Shown here: in pieces, positions 44,901 to 52,062 of the stretch | How the letters are laid out: the number at the start of each line of letters is the position of its first letter | Numbering within the stretch: the first letter of the stretch is position 1 | Assembly (NCBI RefSeq): GCF_000682715.1 | Contig: NZ_AWFH01000007.1 | Location: 1-64,000, forward strand | Reading direction: 5' to 3' | DNA: 64,000 nt | From: Hyphomonas atlantica corrig. | GTDB lineage: Bacteria > Pseudomonadota > Alphaproteobacteria > Caulobacterales > Hyphomonadaceae | Notes under the pieces: generated by a model | What the model was told of the DNA's origin: nothing | What the model saw: the letters and a program-made list of their open reading frames with translations, nothing else | The model's database searches: none | Position numbers and translations under genes: made by a program

Positions 44901-45549
44901 CGACATCCGACAGCCCCGGCTCGGCCCCACCCGGCGGCACGCGCTCCACCTCGAAAGAAAGCTGCGGCAACCGGTTGCCGAATGCGTCCAGCGGCAAATC
45001 CTCGAACACGATATAGGCCGTACCGCGATAGGCCGGCGCCTTGCCCGTCCCCTCGATCATCTCGATCAACGGGTCCGGCGCCTGCACCTCATCGCCGGGA
45101 TAGACCCGGTGCACGACGCCAGACAGGTCAAACGCCTCACCATTCGCCCAGGCCCGCCGCACGCCAAGGATCGGCCCCTCGCCCAGTGCCACGGCAAAGC
45201 TGACCGAATAATCATACTCGGTCAGCTTCGGCCCGCCCTTGCTGCCGGCGCGGCGGGTTGTCTTTGTCTCCTTGAAGCGCGCTGCCCAGATCACCTGACC
45301 GCCCACACGCATCCGGCCGTAAACGGAGGGCATCCCCGCGCCTTCGCGCGCCTCCATCACGGGCAGGGATTTGACACGCGGCCCCTCCTGCGCCGGGGCA
45401 AAATATGCGCCTACCGCCCGCCCGGCCAGATTGCCGAGAGACTTGCCAATCGCCGCGCCGGAGAGTTGCCGCCCAAGCAGGTTCAGCCCTTGCGGCAGGG
45501 CCTGCTGCCCGATCGCCTGCCCGACACTTGAAAACACGATCTGCGCCAT
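41926..45549 (-). CDS. GTA host-specificity/tail tip protein gp15
   Basis: A 1207-residue protein matching the GTA gp15-type baseplate/tip protein (TIM-barrel-like domain plus phage tail-protein domain). The N-terminal glycine-rich hydrophobic segment is followed by a barrel region (YAADWTEYGAHVPGDG, FVGVDWYPPLGDWRDG, about residues 465-520) with conserved acidic residues. The C-terminal half is beta-rich, ending in receptor-facing domains (AVAARVAEIGPDG). It is the last GTA structural gene, 3 bp after gp14. In RcGTA this protein forms the tail tip that meets the host envelope. Confidence 0.9.
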   Translation of the reverse strand: MAQIVFSSVGQAIGQQALPQGLNLLGRQLSGAAIGKSLGNLAGRAVGAYFAPAQEGPRVKSLPVMEAREGAGMPSVYGRMRVGGQVIWAARFKETKTTRRAGSKGGPKLTEYDYSVSFAVALGEGPILGVRRAWANGEAFDLSGVVHRVYPGDEVQAPDPLIEMIEGTGKAPAYRGTAYIVFEDLPLDAFGNRLPQLSFEVERVPPGGAEPGLSDVVTAVNIIPASGEFVYATEIVREQVFAGKERALNAWSGEARADFLVSLDQLETDLPRVSHVALTVGWFGTSIAAGTCEIHPGVEVRERVTVPYAWEVAGVARGDAYVISRDEGGNPNYGGTPADRCVIDAIREMNARGLSVTLSPFLFMDSEGFPWRGRIGVSADGTAAARSEIDAFVNGANGFRRFILQHAQLAAEAGGVEAFLIGSEMVGLTRVRDEAGAFPFVEALVALAAEVKAILPGADISYAADWTEYGAHVPGDGTGDVLFPLDALWASADVDFVGVDWYPPLGDWRDGAAHLDALAGYGAADDPAYLASQIAGGEAYDWYYADGTARDAQTRLSIQDGAYGEHFIFRRKDITGWANAYHHERPGGVRAATPTGWTPGMKPVRLMEIGFAAVDKGGNAPNVFFDPKSSESALPPYSNGARDEVFQRRALAAVLPHWEAEPLVEAAYVWAWDGRPFPAWPLKEAVWSDGGNWARGHWLNGRSGLAPLADVVADICARGGVEDVDVSGLDGVVEGYGLDGVHSVRAALEPLKVAYGFECVERDGALVFRMAGEGEVLDVSAAALTETGAQRTRGLLDKAPARLRLSYIDLEADYQPGLAEARAGGGDARLVQDVTLPLALGASRAEAVAGALLDAAASGESLTCALPLSALALEPGDGLRLEDGAVWRVSDVVDRGGVRALTCHEELTPMPRVRAGQAGSAPPEAAVFGGVDLVIMDAPHLPEFGEETGPLVAAWVDPWPGEVAVLAGLAEDALNEVARLSRPAVIGRLTDACGPGPVGRWDLATVLSVYCPGGEFASLPEGQVLSGGNAALLETEAGWECIQFQSADLVAPDVWQLSGLLRGQRGSVPGRAQIGARLVMLDAAVVRARLGGETLGVEMMWKAVTDDTAMAETFEDQAGRPWPVAHLRRVGDQLSWTRRGADVPESWALPEAENAGRFAVAFDFGSGFSASEIVEVPSAVWPVGAVAARVAEIGPDGRIGAWQSCGA

Positions 45550-45552
45550 TGC

Positions 45553-45984
45553 CTAGTCCTCCACGCCGGGAAAGCTGAACGCCGCCACGGCCCGCCTCTG
45601 CCACCACGGCACCAGCCGCGTCTCCACCACCGCCCGCCCCCAATAGGCATGCACAATCCGCCCCGGCGCAGACAGCACGCCGCAATGCTTGGCCGGCACA
45701 CCGCTCGCCATACGGAACACCAGCACATCGCCCGCCTTTGCCGCGCTGACCGGCTTCTCCACCAGATACATCCGCGCCGCCGCCAGCAGCGTGTCCTCGC
45801 CCGTCACTTCCGCCCAGTCCGGCGAATAGGGCGGCACAGGCTGCGGCTCCGGCCCGATCAACTCCCGCCACACCCCGCGCACCAGGCCAAGACAGTCACA
45901 GCCCGCGCCCTTGCGGCTGGCCTGATGGCGATAGGGCGTGCCAAGCCAGCCCCGCGCCGCCGTCACAATATCCTCTCGTCTCAT
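45553..45984 (-). CDS. GTA NlpC/P60 peptidoglycan peptidase gp14
   Basis: A 143-residue NlpC/P60 cysteine peptidase: active-site Cys in GAGCDCLGLVRGVW (about residues 27-40), catalytic His in AKHCGVLSAPG, and a following IVHAYWGRAV strand. GTA gp14 is thought to cut host peptidoglycan during DNA entry. It overlaps gp13 by 4 bp and ends 3 bp before gp15. Confidence 0.92.
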   Translation of the reverse strand: MRREDIVTAARGWLGTPYRHQASRKGAGCDCLGLVRGVWRELIGPEPQPVPPYSPDWAEVTGEDTLLAAARMYLVEKPVSAAKAGDVLVFRMASGVPAKHCGVLSAPGRIVHAYWGRAVVETRLVPWWQRRAVAAFSFPGVED

Positions 45985-46628
45985 CGCCTGCCCCCATCAT
46001 TGCCGCTCGCCGCAGGGCCGAGCAGAACGAAATCCGCCCCCGGCAGATGCGGAAATCCGCGAAAGTTCTGCGCATTGCCAAACACGTCCGAACACGTCGA
46101 AAACCTATGGTCACAAGCCAGTCCAGGAAACGCATCCACATTCACGCCGCAGCGTTCATCGCCCAGCACGGCGTCGCACTGGCGCGCATAGACCCGGCCC
46201 AGCGGGCGCTCGAGCTCCGCCTTCCGGCTGACCAGCTGCGCTTCAAACCCGGCCTCACCGCGCGTCACGTCGCTCAGCCATCCGCTCCACACCGTCACGA
46301 ACAAATCCGGCCGTTGCCAGTCTGTACGGATCACATCGACGCGCGCGCCATCCCACTTGCCCGCCGCCAGATCGGCTTCGGTGATCGCCTCATGCGACAG
46401 CGCCCCGCCCGCCGCCGCATGGCCGGGCCTCAGATCAGCAGACTGCGCAAAACTCGCCCCCTCCAGCGCCGCGCCGGACTGGTAGAGAATGCCACCCACC
46501 TCTATCGCCCGATCATGCTCCGTCACCGCCAGCAAGAAGCCATCCGCGCGCGTGATCCGCCAACAGAGACAGGTCGTTGCCGCCCCGCTGGCCAGACGCT
46601 CTGCAAATTCCTGTTCAATGATCCGCAT
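45981..46628 (-). CDS. GTA DUF2163 tail hub protein gp13
   Basis: A 215-residue DUF2163 protein. The N-terminal part is WRITRADGFLLAVTEHDR..., and the C-terminal cysteine cluster runs from CDAVLGDERCG through LACDHRFSTC to the FGNAQNFRGFPHLPG signature. The four cysteines fit the iron-sulfur-binding GTA gp13 hub protein. It lies between gp12 (6 bp gap) and gp14 (4-bp overlap). Confidence 0.93.
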   Translation of the reverse strand: MRIIEQEFAERLASGAATTCLCWRITRADGFLLAVTEHDRAIEVGGILYQSGAALEGASFAQSADLRPGHAAAGGALSHEAITEADLAAGKWDGARVDVIRTDWQRPDLFVTVWSGWLSDVTRGEAGFEAQLVSRKAELERPLGRVYARQCDAVLGDERCGVNVDAFPGLACDHRFSTCSDVFGNAQNFRGFPHLPGADFVLLGPAASGNDGGRR

Positions 46629-46633
46629 GGTGT

Positions 46634-47251
46634 CTATCCGATCAACTCGACCAGAGGCACGCGCAGCGCCTTGCCTGCGCCAAAGCCTTCCAGCGTGATG
46701 TCCAGCCGGTCGGTGTCGAACCGTACCGGACAGTCGAAACGATACCCTGCGGTCACCACCCCGCCCGGCGCTGGCGCGGCATCCAGCGTCACCTCCCCCG
46801 TCGTCGCGTCCAGGCTGAACTCCGCCGTCACGCCATCCACGGCCACGAGCACGCTGCCTGCCACTGGCTTCAGGATGCGCCGTTGATGATCGCCATACGC
46901 CTTGACCAGCTGGAACCGCGTCGCCACCCCATCGCCTGTGCCAATCCGCTGATCCGTGGCCGAGGGCACCTCCCCCGCGGCGCAGGACCGGTCATCGAGC
47001 GCGTCACGGAACCGAAACCCGTAGAGTCGCCCGCCGCGCGCCTCGAAAAAGGCCACAAGATGCTGCAACGCATCCAGCTTCAGCGCCGCGCTGCCGACAT
47101 CCCACCGCCGCCGAGAGCCCGCCCAGACCGCATTGCGCACTTCCGCGCCACTCGCCAGATTCACCACCTCCGTGCGCCGCTCCGGCCCGCCTGTCGCGGC
47201 CAGCGCCAGCGGCACGGGAAAGCTCACCTCATGGAAATTCGTCACACTCAC
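46634..47251 (-). CDS. GTA DUF2460 distal tail protein gp12
   Basis: A 205-residue DUF2460 protein: FHEVSFPVPLALAATGGPERRTEVV at the start, ALQHLVAFFEARGGRLYGFRFRD in the middle, and TTGEVTLDAAPAPGGVVTAGYRFDCPVRFDTD near the end, all typical of GTA gp12. The GTG start overlaps the stop of the tape-measure-like gene. It builds the distal tail that holds the gp13-gp15 tip. Confidence 0.93.
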   Translation of the reverse strand: MSVTNFHEVSFPVPLALAATGGPERRTEVVNLASGAEVRNAVWAGSRRRWDVGSAALKLDALQHLVAFFEARGGRLYGFRFRDALDDRSCAAGEVPSATDQRIGTGDGVATRFQLVKAYGDHQRRILKPVAGSVLVAVDGVTAEFSLDATTGEVTLDAAPAPGGVVTAGYRFDCPVRFDTDRLDITLEGFGAGKALRVPLVELIG

Positions 47252-47625
47252 AGGAACCGCCCCCCGCCTGCCACGATCCGCGCCAGCAATGCGCTGAGGG
47301 ATGCTTCGCTGCTTTGCCCGGACTGCTCCGCTCCCGGCGCATAGTTCATGTTGAGGGTCACCGCCTGCTGCGCGCCACCGTCCGCGCCTGCCATCGCGAC
47401 AACACTTTCCGCCGCCACGCGCGCCAAATCTTTCAGGATGCTCTCGGCCATGCGTTCAAAGTCCAGCTCGCCAGACCGTGCCGCTTGCCCCAACGCGGTC
47501 TCGATGCTCTGCCCGGCCTTGCCGAACGCCGCCTCCAGCGCTTCAGCCGCCTGCACGCCCGGCCCTTCGGCAAGGCTGCGGAAGGCATCGCCCGCGGCGG
47601 TTAGGTCATTCTCAAAATCGTTCAT
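47248..47625 (-). CDS. GTA short tape-measure-like protein gp11
   Basis: A 125-residue protein in the tape-measure position. It is helical and Ala-rich (FRSLAEGPGVQAAEALEAAFGKAG, FERMAESILKDLARVAAES), with a glycine-rich C-terminus ending GGGRFL, similar to GTA gp11. The start at 47625 (MNDFENDL) is used; an upstream Met at 47643 is possible. It overlaps the tail of gp10.1 by 14 bp. RcGTA has a short tail, so a short tape measure is expected. Confidence 0.8.
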   Translation of the reverse strand: MNDFENDLTAAGDAFRSLAEGPGVQAAEALEAAFGKAGQSIETALGQAARSGELDFERMAESILKDLARVAAESVVAMAGADGGAQQAVTLNMNYAPGAEQSGQSSEASLSALLARIVAGGGRFL

Positions 47626-47902
47626 CACTTGCCTTTCTTTCAACCTTGCCGCTCACCCCGGCGCAGGCCGGGGCCCAGCGCGTGACGTCCGCACAGCCTC
47701 TATCGGGATCCCGGCCTGCGCCGGGATGAGCGGTTGGGTGAACATCCGGAAACCCCGCCATCAATTCCGTGAGCCGCCCAGCCTTCAGGCCCGCTCCCCG
47801 CGCCGCCAGCCATCGCCACTCTTTCAGCGACAATCGCCAGAAATCCGCCGGGCGAATGCCCGCCGCCAGCGCTGACCGCATCATCTCCGACCAGAGCAAC
47901 AT
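47612..47902 (-). CDS. GTA tail assembly chaperone-like gp10.1 with repeat-derived C-terminus
   Basis: A 96-residue protein. The first ~50 residues (MMRSALAAGIRPADFWRLSLKEWRWL, RLTELMAGFPD) match the small TAC_6/DUF2376-type GTA gene between gp10 and the tape measure. The remainder is encoded by palindromic repeat copy A (47649-47733), reading AHPGAGRDPDR and on to SGKVERK. The start overlaps the gp10 stop as ATGA. The extension is not expected in the family and probably arose by repeat insertion near the stop. Confidence 0.75.
   Translation of the reverse strand: MLLWSEMMRSALAAGIRPADFWRLSLKEWRWLAARGAGLKAGRLTELMAGFPDVHPTAHPGAGRDPDRGCADVTRWAPACAGVSGKVERKASDERF
47649..47733. repeat. GC-rich palindromic repeat, copy A
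   Basis: Ends in complementary CCGCTCACCCCGGCG and CGCCGGGATGAGCGG, with conserved inner arms (GGCCGGGGCCCAGC, GGATCCCGGCC). It lies inside the gp10.1 reading frame. Related copies are at 49938, 51735 and 55106. Confidence 0.9.
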
Positions 47903-48195
47903 CAGCCCGCCAACCCCAGCCGGAACGCTTCGGCCACAGCCCGCGCCGCAGCGCCCGGCGCCATTTGCTGCGCGCCCAGCTGCCCGGCAGTTTCCGCTTC
48001 GCCGCCGCCGCGCAACAGGGCCGCCAGCACAATCATCAGATCTGCCGCCGACAGCGCCCGCATCCGCGCCTCAAGGTCGCTGATCCGTACACATCCGAAC
48101 GCCGCTTCAATCTCCGCCAACGCGCCCAGCGTCAGGCAAAGCCGCCGCGCCTGCCCACCGATCACCAGCTCTGTCTCGCCCCGCGCCGCATTCAT
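47902..48195 (-). CDS. GTA gp10-family tail protein
   Basis: A 97-residue protein with the GTA gp10-like pattern: RGETELVIGGQARRLCLTLGALAEIEAAFGC in the first third, LSAADLMIVLAALLRGGGE in the middle and AARAVAEAFRLGLAG at the end. This family is placed next to the tail tube gene in GTAs and likely helps tail assembly. It overlaps gp9 by 4 bp upstream and gp10.1 downstream. Confidence 0.87.
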   Translation of the reverse strand: MNAARGETELVIGGQARRLCLTLGALAEIEAAFGCVRISDLEARMRALSAADLMIVLAALLRGGGEAETAGQLGAQQMAPGAAARAVAEAFRLGLAG

Positions 48196-48605
48196 GGCAG
48201 CACCTCAAAACCCAGCCGCCCCGCGCTCTCCAGCGTCACGGAGAATTCCGCCTCGCCATCATGCGCGCCGCTCCAGCTCAGCTCGGTGATCTGGAAGGCG
48301 CCTTCGAGAATGCCGAAATCCGGCAGGATCAACTGCCAGTCCGGCGCCTCGCCCGCAAAGAACACCGCCCGCATGCGGGCATCGCTGGCCGCATCCTTGA
48401 ACACGCCCCGCCCGGTCACACGCGCGGTCTTCACGCCCGCACCGTCGATCAGCTCCCGCCACGCCTCTGCGCTGTCGGCGCTGGTGCCGTCCACCATCCC
48501 CGCCGACAATTGGATACGGCTTGTCCGCACCCCGGCCAGCGTCGTGAACCCGCCTGCGCCATCTGCAATCTTCAGCAGGATGTCCCTGCCTCTCTGGCCT
48601 GCCAT
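48192..48605 (-). CDS. GTA major tail (tube) protein gp9
   Basis: A 137-residue major tail protein of the TP901-1/GTA gp9 type: MAGQRGRDILLKIADG at the start, FTTLAGVRTSRIQLSAGMVDGTSADSAEAWRELIDG, and VFFAGEAPDWQLILPDFGILEGAFQ toward the end. The stop overlaps gp10, and the start abuts gp8. It forms the hexameric tail tube. Confidence 0.93.
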   Translation of the reverse strand: MAGQRGRDILLKIADGAGGFTTLAGVRTSRIQLSAGMVDGTSADSAEAWRELIDGAGVKTARVTGRGVFKDAASDARMRAVFFAGEAPDWQLILPDFGILEGAFQITELSWSGAHDGEAEFSVTLESAGRLGFEVLP

Positions 48606-49015
48606 CAGCCTGCCTCCTCTGAGATAATCCGAATCCGGATGATGCCGCGAAAGGCGCGCTTGTCGGCGGTGCGCATCACATCGCCATAGACGACATGCGC
48701 CAGCACCACATGCACGCCCGGCACGCTCCAGGCCGCGCCCTCAACCGCCGCTCGCAAGGCCGCCACCGCCGCCTTCGCGCCTCTCAGCCCGTCTTCCCGC
48801 GTGAACACGGCCAGCGTCAGTCGGTGCTCATGCCCGTCCACCAGCGCCGCCCCGGCGGGTGTCACTTCATGACGCTCCAACTCGGCATAAGGAAAGAGCG
48901 GCGCATCGCTTTCGGCGTCGAACACGCGCGCGGGCTGGCCGAACACGGATTGCACGCCCGCATCTGCGCGCAGCAGCTCCATCAGCGCCGCCTCAATCGC
49001 TGCCTCGGCACTCAT
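48605..49015 (-). CDS. GTA tail terminator gp8 (DUF3168)
   Basis: A 136-residue DUF3168 protein: AAIEAALMELLRADAGVQSVFGQPARVFD, DAPLFPYAELERHEVTPAGAALVDGHEHRLTLAVF and the terminal KRAFRGIIRIRIISE. It joins the head-to-tail connector with the tail tube. The gp6 gene overlaps directly upstream; no gp7 gene is found between them. Confidence 0.92.
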   Translation of the reverse strand: MSAEAAIEAALMELLRADAGVQSVFGQPARVFDAESDAPLFPYAELERHEVTPAGAALVDGHEHRLTLAVFTREDGLRGAKAAVAALRAAVEGAAWSVPGVHVVLAHVVYGDVMRTADKRAFRGIIRIRIISEEAG

Positions 49016-49560
49016 AGTCTCCGCTCCCGCCGCGCCGCCAGGATGGCGGAGACCTCGTCCGGCAGCGCCTCGCCCGCTTCGCGCCGATAGGCCGCCAGCA
49101 CCAGCCGTTTCAGCGCCTGCACCAGATCCTCCGGCACATCCGCCGCCGCGCCATAGCCGGTCACGAAGGTGACATCCGCATGCCCGCCCGGCGGAATGGG
49201 CGGCAGCGCCACAAAGGGCTTCAGCCGCAGCCGCCCGCCACTCAGCGCAAACCGCGCGGTGTAGAGCTGCGCGGCCCCCTCGGCATCCAATGTCTCAACC
49301 GAGACCAGCGCCGAAGCCGGCCCCGGCACCAGCCGCATGCCGGTCCGCGTCACGCCCGATGGCCAGCGGTCGAACCGCCGTTTCACCGTGCGCATAACGA
49401 GGGCCAACCCCGTCTCCGCCTCCAGCCGCGCCCGCGCCGACGCGATCAGGCCGGTGACGAGATCATCCTCGCCCTCATGACCGATGCGCAGATAGGCCTT
49501 TGCCGTATCGAGAGACAAAGCCTCCCCGTCCGGCGGTGAGATCACCGTCAGATTGTTCAT
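49012..49560 (-). CDS. GTA head-tail connector gp6
   Basis: A 182-residue connector of the phage gp6/DUF-type group: LTVISPPDGEALSLDTAKAYLRIGHEGEDDLVTGLIASAR at the start, LVMRTVKRRFDRWPSG, and FVTGYGAAADVPEDLVQALKRLVLAAYRREAGEALP near the end. The start at 49560 (MNNLTV) has AAGGAAAC upstream; the longer frame runs into the repeat at 49583. It would normally be followed by gp7, which is not present here. Confidence 0.9.
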   Translation of the reverse strand: MNNLTVISPPDGEALSLDTAKAYLRIGHEGEDDLVTGLIASARARLEAETGLALVMRTVKRRFDRWPSGVTRTGMRLVPGPASALVSVETLDAEGAAQLYTARFALSGGRLRLKPFVALPPIPPGGHADVTFVTGYGAAADVPEDLVQALKRLVLAAYRREAGEALPDEVSAILAARRERRL

Positions 49561-49582
49561 TCTTGTTTCCTTATGGTTCTTT

Positions 49583-49687
49583 CTTCCCCCGCCTGCGGGG
49601 GAAGTGGGCCGGGCGCGACGCGTCCGGCTCGAAGGGGGCCTCTTCCCCCTCCGCCCTGCGGGCACCTCCCCCGCAAGCGGGGGAGGA
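49583..49687. repeat. GC-rich repeat family 2, full copy
   Basis: A stretch with inverted arms CCCCCGCCTGCGGGGG and CCCCCGCAAGCGGGGGAGG around a core CGCGACGCGTCCGGCTCGAAGGGGGCC. Its core and right part recur at 50025-50107. It fills the gap between gp6 and the small gene at 49697. Confidence 0.85.
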
Positions 49688-49696
49688 TTGATCGGC

Positions 49697-49900
49697 CTAA
49701 ACCATCCCCTCCAGCTTCTCGATCAGCGTGCCGCCGATAGGCAAGGCAACGCTGCGGACGAGTTCATTGTCGATCTCGGTCTCGGTGGAATTGATCAGGG
49801 TCGAGAGCGCCTCGGCGATCTTGGTCGTGAATTCCTCCTGCTGCGGCTCGGTCAGCAATGCGGCCTGGCGGATGAGGGTGGTGAGAATGGATTCGAACAT
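49697..49900 (-). CDS. Small hypothetical protein in the GTA cluster
   Basis: A 67-residue helical protein (MFESILTTLIRQAALLTEPQQEEF, then ALSTLINSTETEIDNELVRS) that I do not recognise. It sits between capsid and gp6 genes and is flanked on both sides by palindromic repeats, where GTA clusters usually carry no gene. AGGAACCCCAAC precedes the ATG. It could be a small head or regulatory protein, or an insertion-associated gene. The longer frame from 49945 runs into a repeat and is less likely. Confidence 0.5.
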   Translation of the reverse strand: MFESILTTLIRQAALLTEPQQEEFTTKIAEALSTLINSTETEIDNELVRSVALPIGGTLIEKLEGMV

Positions 49901-49937
49901 GTTGGGGTTCCTTTGGTTGGGTTGGATAAAAAAAGGT

Positions 49938-50021
49938 CCGCTCACCCCGGCGAAGGCCGGGGCCCAGCTAATTCAGACCGGACATGCCGGGCGAGGTCCC
50001 GGCCTTCGCCGGGATGAGCGG
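49938..50021. repeat. GC-rich palindromic repeat, copy B
   Basis: The same ends and inner arms as copy A, with a different spacer (ATTCAGACCGGACATGCC). This copy lies in the intergenic space between the capsid gene and the small gene, outside any supportable reading frame, and directly abuts the truncated family 2 copy. Confidence 0.9.
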
Positions 50022-50024
50022 ATG

Positions 50025-50107
50025 TGGGCCCGAGCGCGACGCGTCCGGCTCGAAGGGGGCCTTCCCCCTCCGCCCTTCGGGCACCTCCCCCGCAAGCGGG
50101 GGAGGAT
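50025..50107. repeat. GC-rich repeat family 2, truncated copy
   Basis: Matches the right three quarters of 49583-49687 (GAGCGCGACGCGTCCGGC, then CCTCCCCCGCAAGCGGGGG) but lacks the first inverted arm. It starts where palindromic copy B ends, so the two elements form a composite block next to the capsid stop. Confidence 0.82.
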
Positions 50108-50112
50108 AAAAA

Positions 50113-51285
50113 TCAGAACACCATCACTTTCGCGGCGTCGAAATTCTGCACGCCGCCGCCGACGCGCTTGGTGGTGTAGAACAGCACGAACGGCTTGGCC
50201 GAGTATGGATCACGCAGAACGCGGGCCCCCTGCCGGTCAGCGATCAGGTAGAAGCGGCGGAAATCCCCGAAGGCGATGGCTGCATTGCCTGTGCCAACGT
50301 CGGGCATGTCCTCCACTTCCGTCACAGGATAGCCCATGATGGTCGCCGCCTCGCCGCCATTGCCGGGCTGCCACAGATAGCGCCCGTCGCCATCCTTCAG
50401 CTTGCGGACAGCCGCCACGGTGCGCCGGTTCATCACAAAGCGCCCATTCGCGCGGAACTGGGCCTTTGGTGTGTAGATCAGGTCAATGATCTGGTCAGCG
50501 GCGTCATCGGCGGTAAAGTCGCCCGCGACAGAGCCGATCTTGCCCCATTCATGGCTCGCCTCGGCGACGATGTCATAGTCCAGAAAGCCCTTCGGCTTGC
50601 CGTCGCCATCGCCGCTGACAAAGGCGGCCGATTCCTGCGCCGCAAAGGCGGCCTCCACTTCATCGGCCAGCCAGGCATCGATGTCGGCATAGGAATCTTC
50701 CAGCAAGGTCTGCGTCGCCGCCGGCATGGCGTACAGCTCGCCTGCCGGGAATTCCAGCAGGGACAGGCCCGAATGCGTGGTCTGGGTCCGCGTCGCCTGT
50801 TCACCCACCCAGCTCGCCGCCGCGCCAAGGCCAACCGGCTTCTTGTAGGTGCCCGCGCTGGTCTGGCGCACGGTCGCAATCTGGCGCATCGGGCTTGCCG
50901 CCATCAGGCGCGACTCGATCAGCCGGTCCAGCTCCGGCGGCGCGATATAGCCGCCTTGCTCGTCCGTGCCCGTGTTCAGCGCCTTCACGTCCAGACGCGC
51001 CAGCCCGCTTTCATCGCCCGCACGCAGGTATCGCGTCCAGGCTTGATTGCGGGCATCCTCGTCCGCCGTCTTCACCGCGCCGGCTTCGGGCCGCGCCATT
51101 TTCAGGCTCAGCGCCTCAAGGCGGCGGTCGATGCGGGCGAGACGCTCATCTGTCAGCGGATCACTGTCGCCCTTGGCTTCGATCTCGGCCAGCCGGGCAT
51201 CATTCGCCTCCGTATAGGCGGCAAACACCGCCATCAGCTCGGTGGTATCGGCCCCGCCGCCCGCCATCTTGGTTTCCTTGGTCAT
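50113..51285 (-). CDS. GTA HK97-fold major capsid protein gp5
   Basis: A 390-residue capsid protein of the HK97 type. The N-terminal scaffold-like coiled coil (AAYTEANDARLAEIEAKGD..., residues about 20-60) is removed by the gp4 protease. The mature domain starts near TGTDEQGGYIAPPELDRL and includes QTLLEDSYADIDAWLADEV and the C-terminal VLFYTTKRVGGGVQNFDA. The ATG at 51285 has GGAGAACGC upstream. It is the main structural component of the particle. Confidence 0.95.
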   Translation of the reverse strand: MTKETKMAGGGADTTELMAVFAAYTEANDARLAEIEAKGDSDPLTDERLARIDRRLEALSLKMARPEAGAVKTADEDARNQAWTRYLRAGDESGLARLDVKALNTGTDEQGGYIAPPELDRLIESRLMAASPMRQIATVRQTSAGTYKKPVGLGAAASWVGEQATRTQTTHSGLSLLEFPAGELYAMPAATQTLLEDSYADIDAWLADEVEAAFAAQESAAFVSGDGDGKPKGFLDYDIVAEASHEWGKIGSVAGDFTADDAADQIIDLIYTPKAQFRANGRFVMNRRTVAAVRKLKDGDGRYLWQPGNGGEAATIMGYPVTEVEDMPDVGTGNAAIAFGDFRRFYLIADRQGARVLRDPYSAKPFVLFYTTKRVGGGVQNFDAAKVMVF

Positions 51286-51323
51286 GCGTTCTCCATTCCT
51301 CTCAAATCCATAATCCTTCGGCC

Positions 51324-51839
51324 TCACGCCGCTTTCCCTTCCGCGCCCAGCAGGGCAAAGCGCGCACGGGCCTGCATCGGGCTGGTCACGAGGGAGACCT
51401 CCACAAGGTCCACCTCGACCAGTTCGCGCCCGTCCGGCCGCCGCGCATTCCAGATGCGGGGGCGAAATCCGATGGAGAGTCCGCTCAGCCCCTGCGCCAC
51501 CAAGGACCGCGCCGCGACGCCCTCCACCAGGCCGCGCACATACAGGCCACGTCCATCCTCGATCATCCGCACCCAGCGCCCGGCAATCGCGCCGGGCCTG
51601 TGCTGTAACAGCATGGGCAGGCCCGTCCCGCGCTGCAGGCTGCGGGCAAACGCCCCCGCCCGCACAACATCCCCACTCGCATCCGGAATTCCGAAGAGAG
51701 AGGCGTAACCTTCGATGAGGAGGGGCTCACTTTTCCGCTCACCCCGGCGAAGGCCGGGGCCCAGCGCCGCAAGAGACGCAGCACGCCGGTCGGGATCCCG
51801 GCCTGCGCCGGGATGAGCGGCGCTGATCAAACTACTCAT
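51324..51839 (-). CDS. GTA prohead protease gp4 with repeat-derived N-terminus
   Basis: A 171-residue HK97-type prohead protease: IEGYASLFGIPDASGDVVRAGAFARSL near the start of the domain, LLQHRPGAIAGRW with the catalytic His, and GLSIGFRPR with the catalytic Ser. The family start should be near the IEGYASLF strand. Here the frame begins about 28 residues earlier, and those residues are encoded by repeat copy C (AHPGAGRDPDRRA, LGPGLRRGERK). The ATG at 51839 has GGAGGGCGGGG and overlaps the upstream gene. The extra peptide may be harmless or removed. Confidence 0.85.
   Translation of the reverse strand: MSSLISAAHPGAGRDPDRRAASLAALGPGLRRGERKSEPLLIEGYASLFGIPDASGDVVRAGAFARSLQRGTGLPMLLQHRPGAIAGRWVRMIEDGRGLYVRGLVEGVAARSLVAQGLSGLSIGFRPRIWNARRPDGRELVEVDLVEVSLVTSPMQARARFALLGAEGKAA
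51735..51820. repeat. GC-rich palindromic repeat, copy C
   Basis: CCGCTCACCCCGGCG and CGCCGGGATGAGCGG ends, as in the other copies. It is placed in frame within the 5' end of the prohead protease gene, and its translation (AHPGAGRDPDR start) matches that of copies A and D. Confidence 0.9.
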
Positions 51840-52062
51840 CCCCGCCCTCCAGTCTCCGCTCAATCCGGTCCAGCTGGCTCTCCATCCGGTCGACGCCCTC
51901 TTCGAGGCGGGCGAGGCGCTCCACCACGCTGCGCCGTTCCCGGACGGTATCTTCCAGGGAAGAAATTCGCTCCGCGGCTGCGCCCGCCCAGACCAGCGCG
52001 CCGCCGGTTTGCGCCAGCACGGCCGCGATGAAGGCAATAGTCACTTTCCGGTCGATCTTCAT
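51832..52062 (-). CDS. GTA gp3.5-like small membrane protein
   Basis: A 76-residue protein with one N-terminal transmembrane helix (VTIAFIAAVLAQTGGALVWAGA) and a C-terminal coiled coil (RLARLEEGVDRMESQLDRIERRL). In size, topology and location between portal and protease it corresponds to the small gene called orfg3.5 in RcGTA. The start at 52062 overlaps the portal stop by 4 bp. Its role in the particle is not known. Confidence 0.78.
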   Translation of the reverse strand: MKIDRKVTIAFIAAVLAQTGGALVWAGAAAERISSLEDTVRERRSVVERLARLEEGVDRMESQLDRIERRLEGGDE

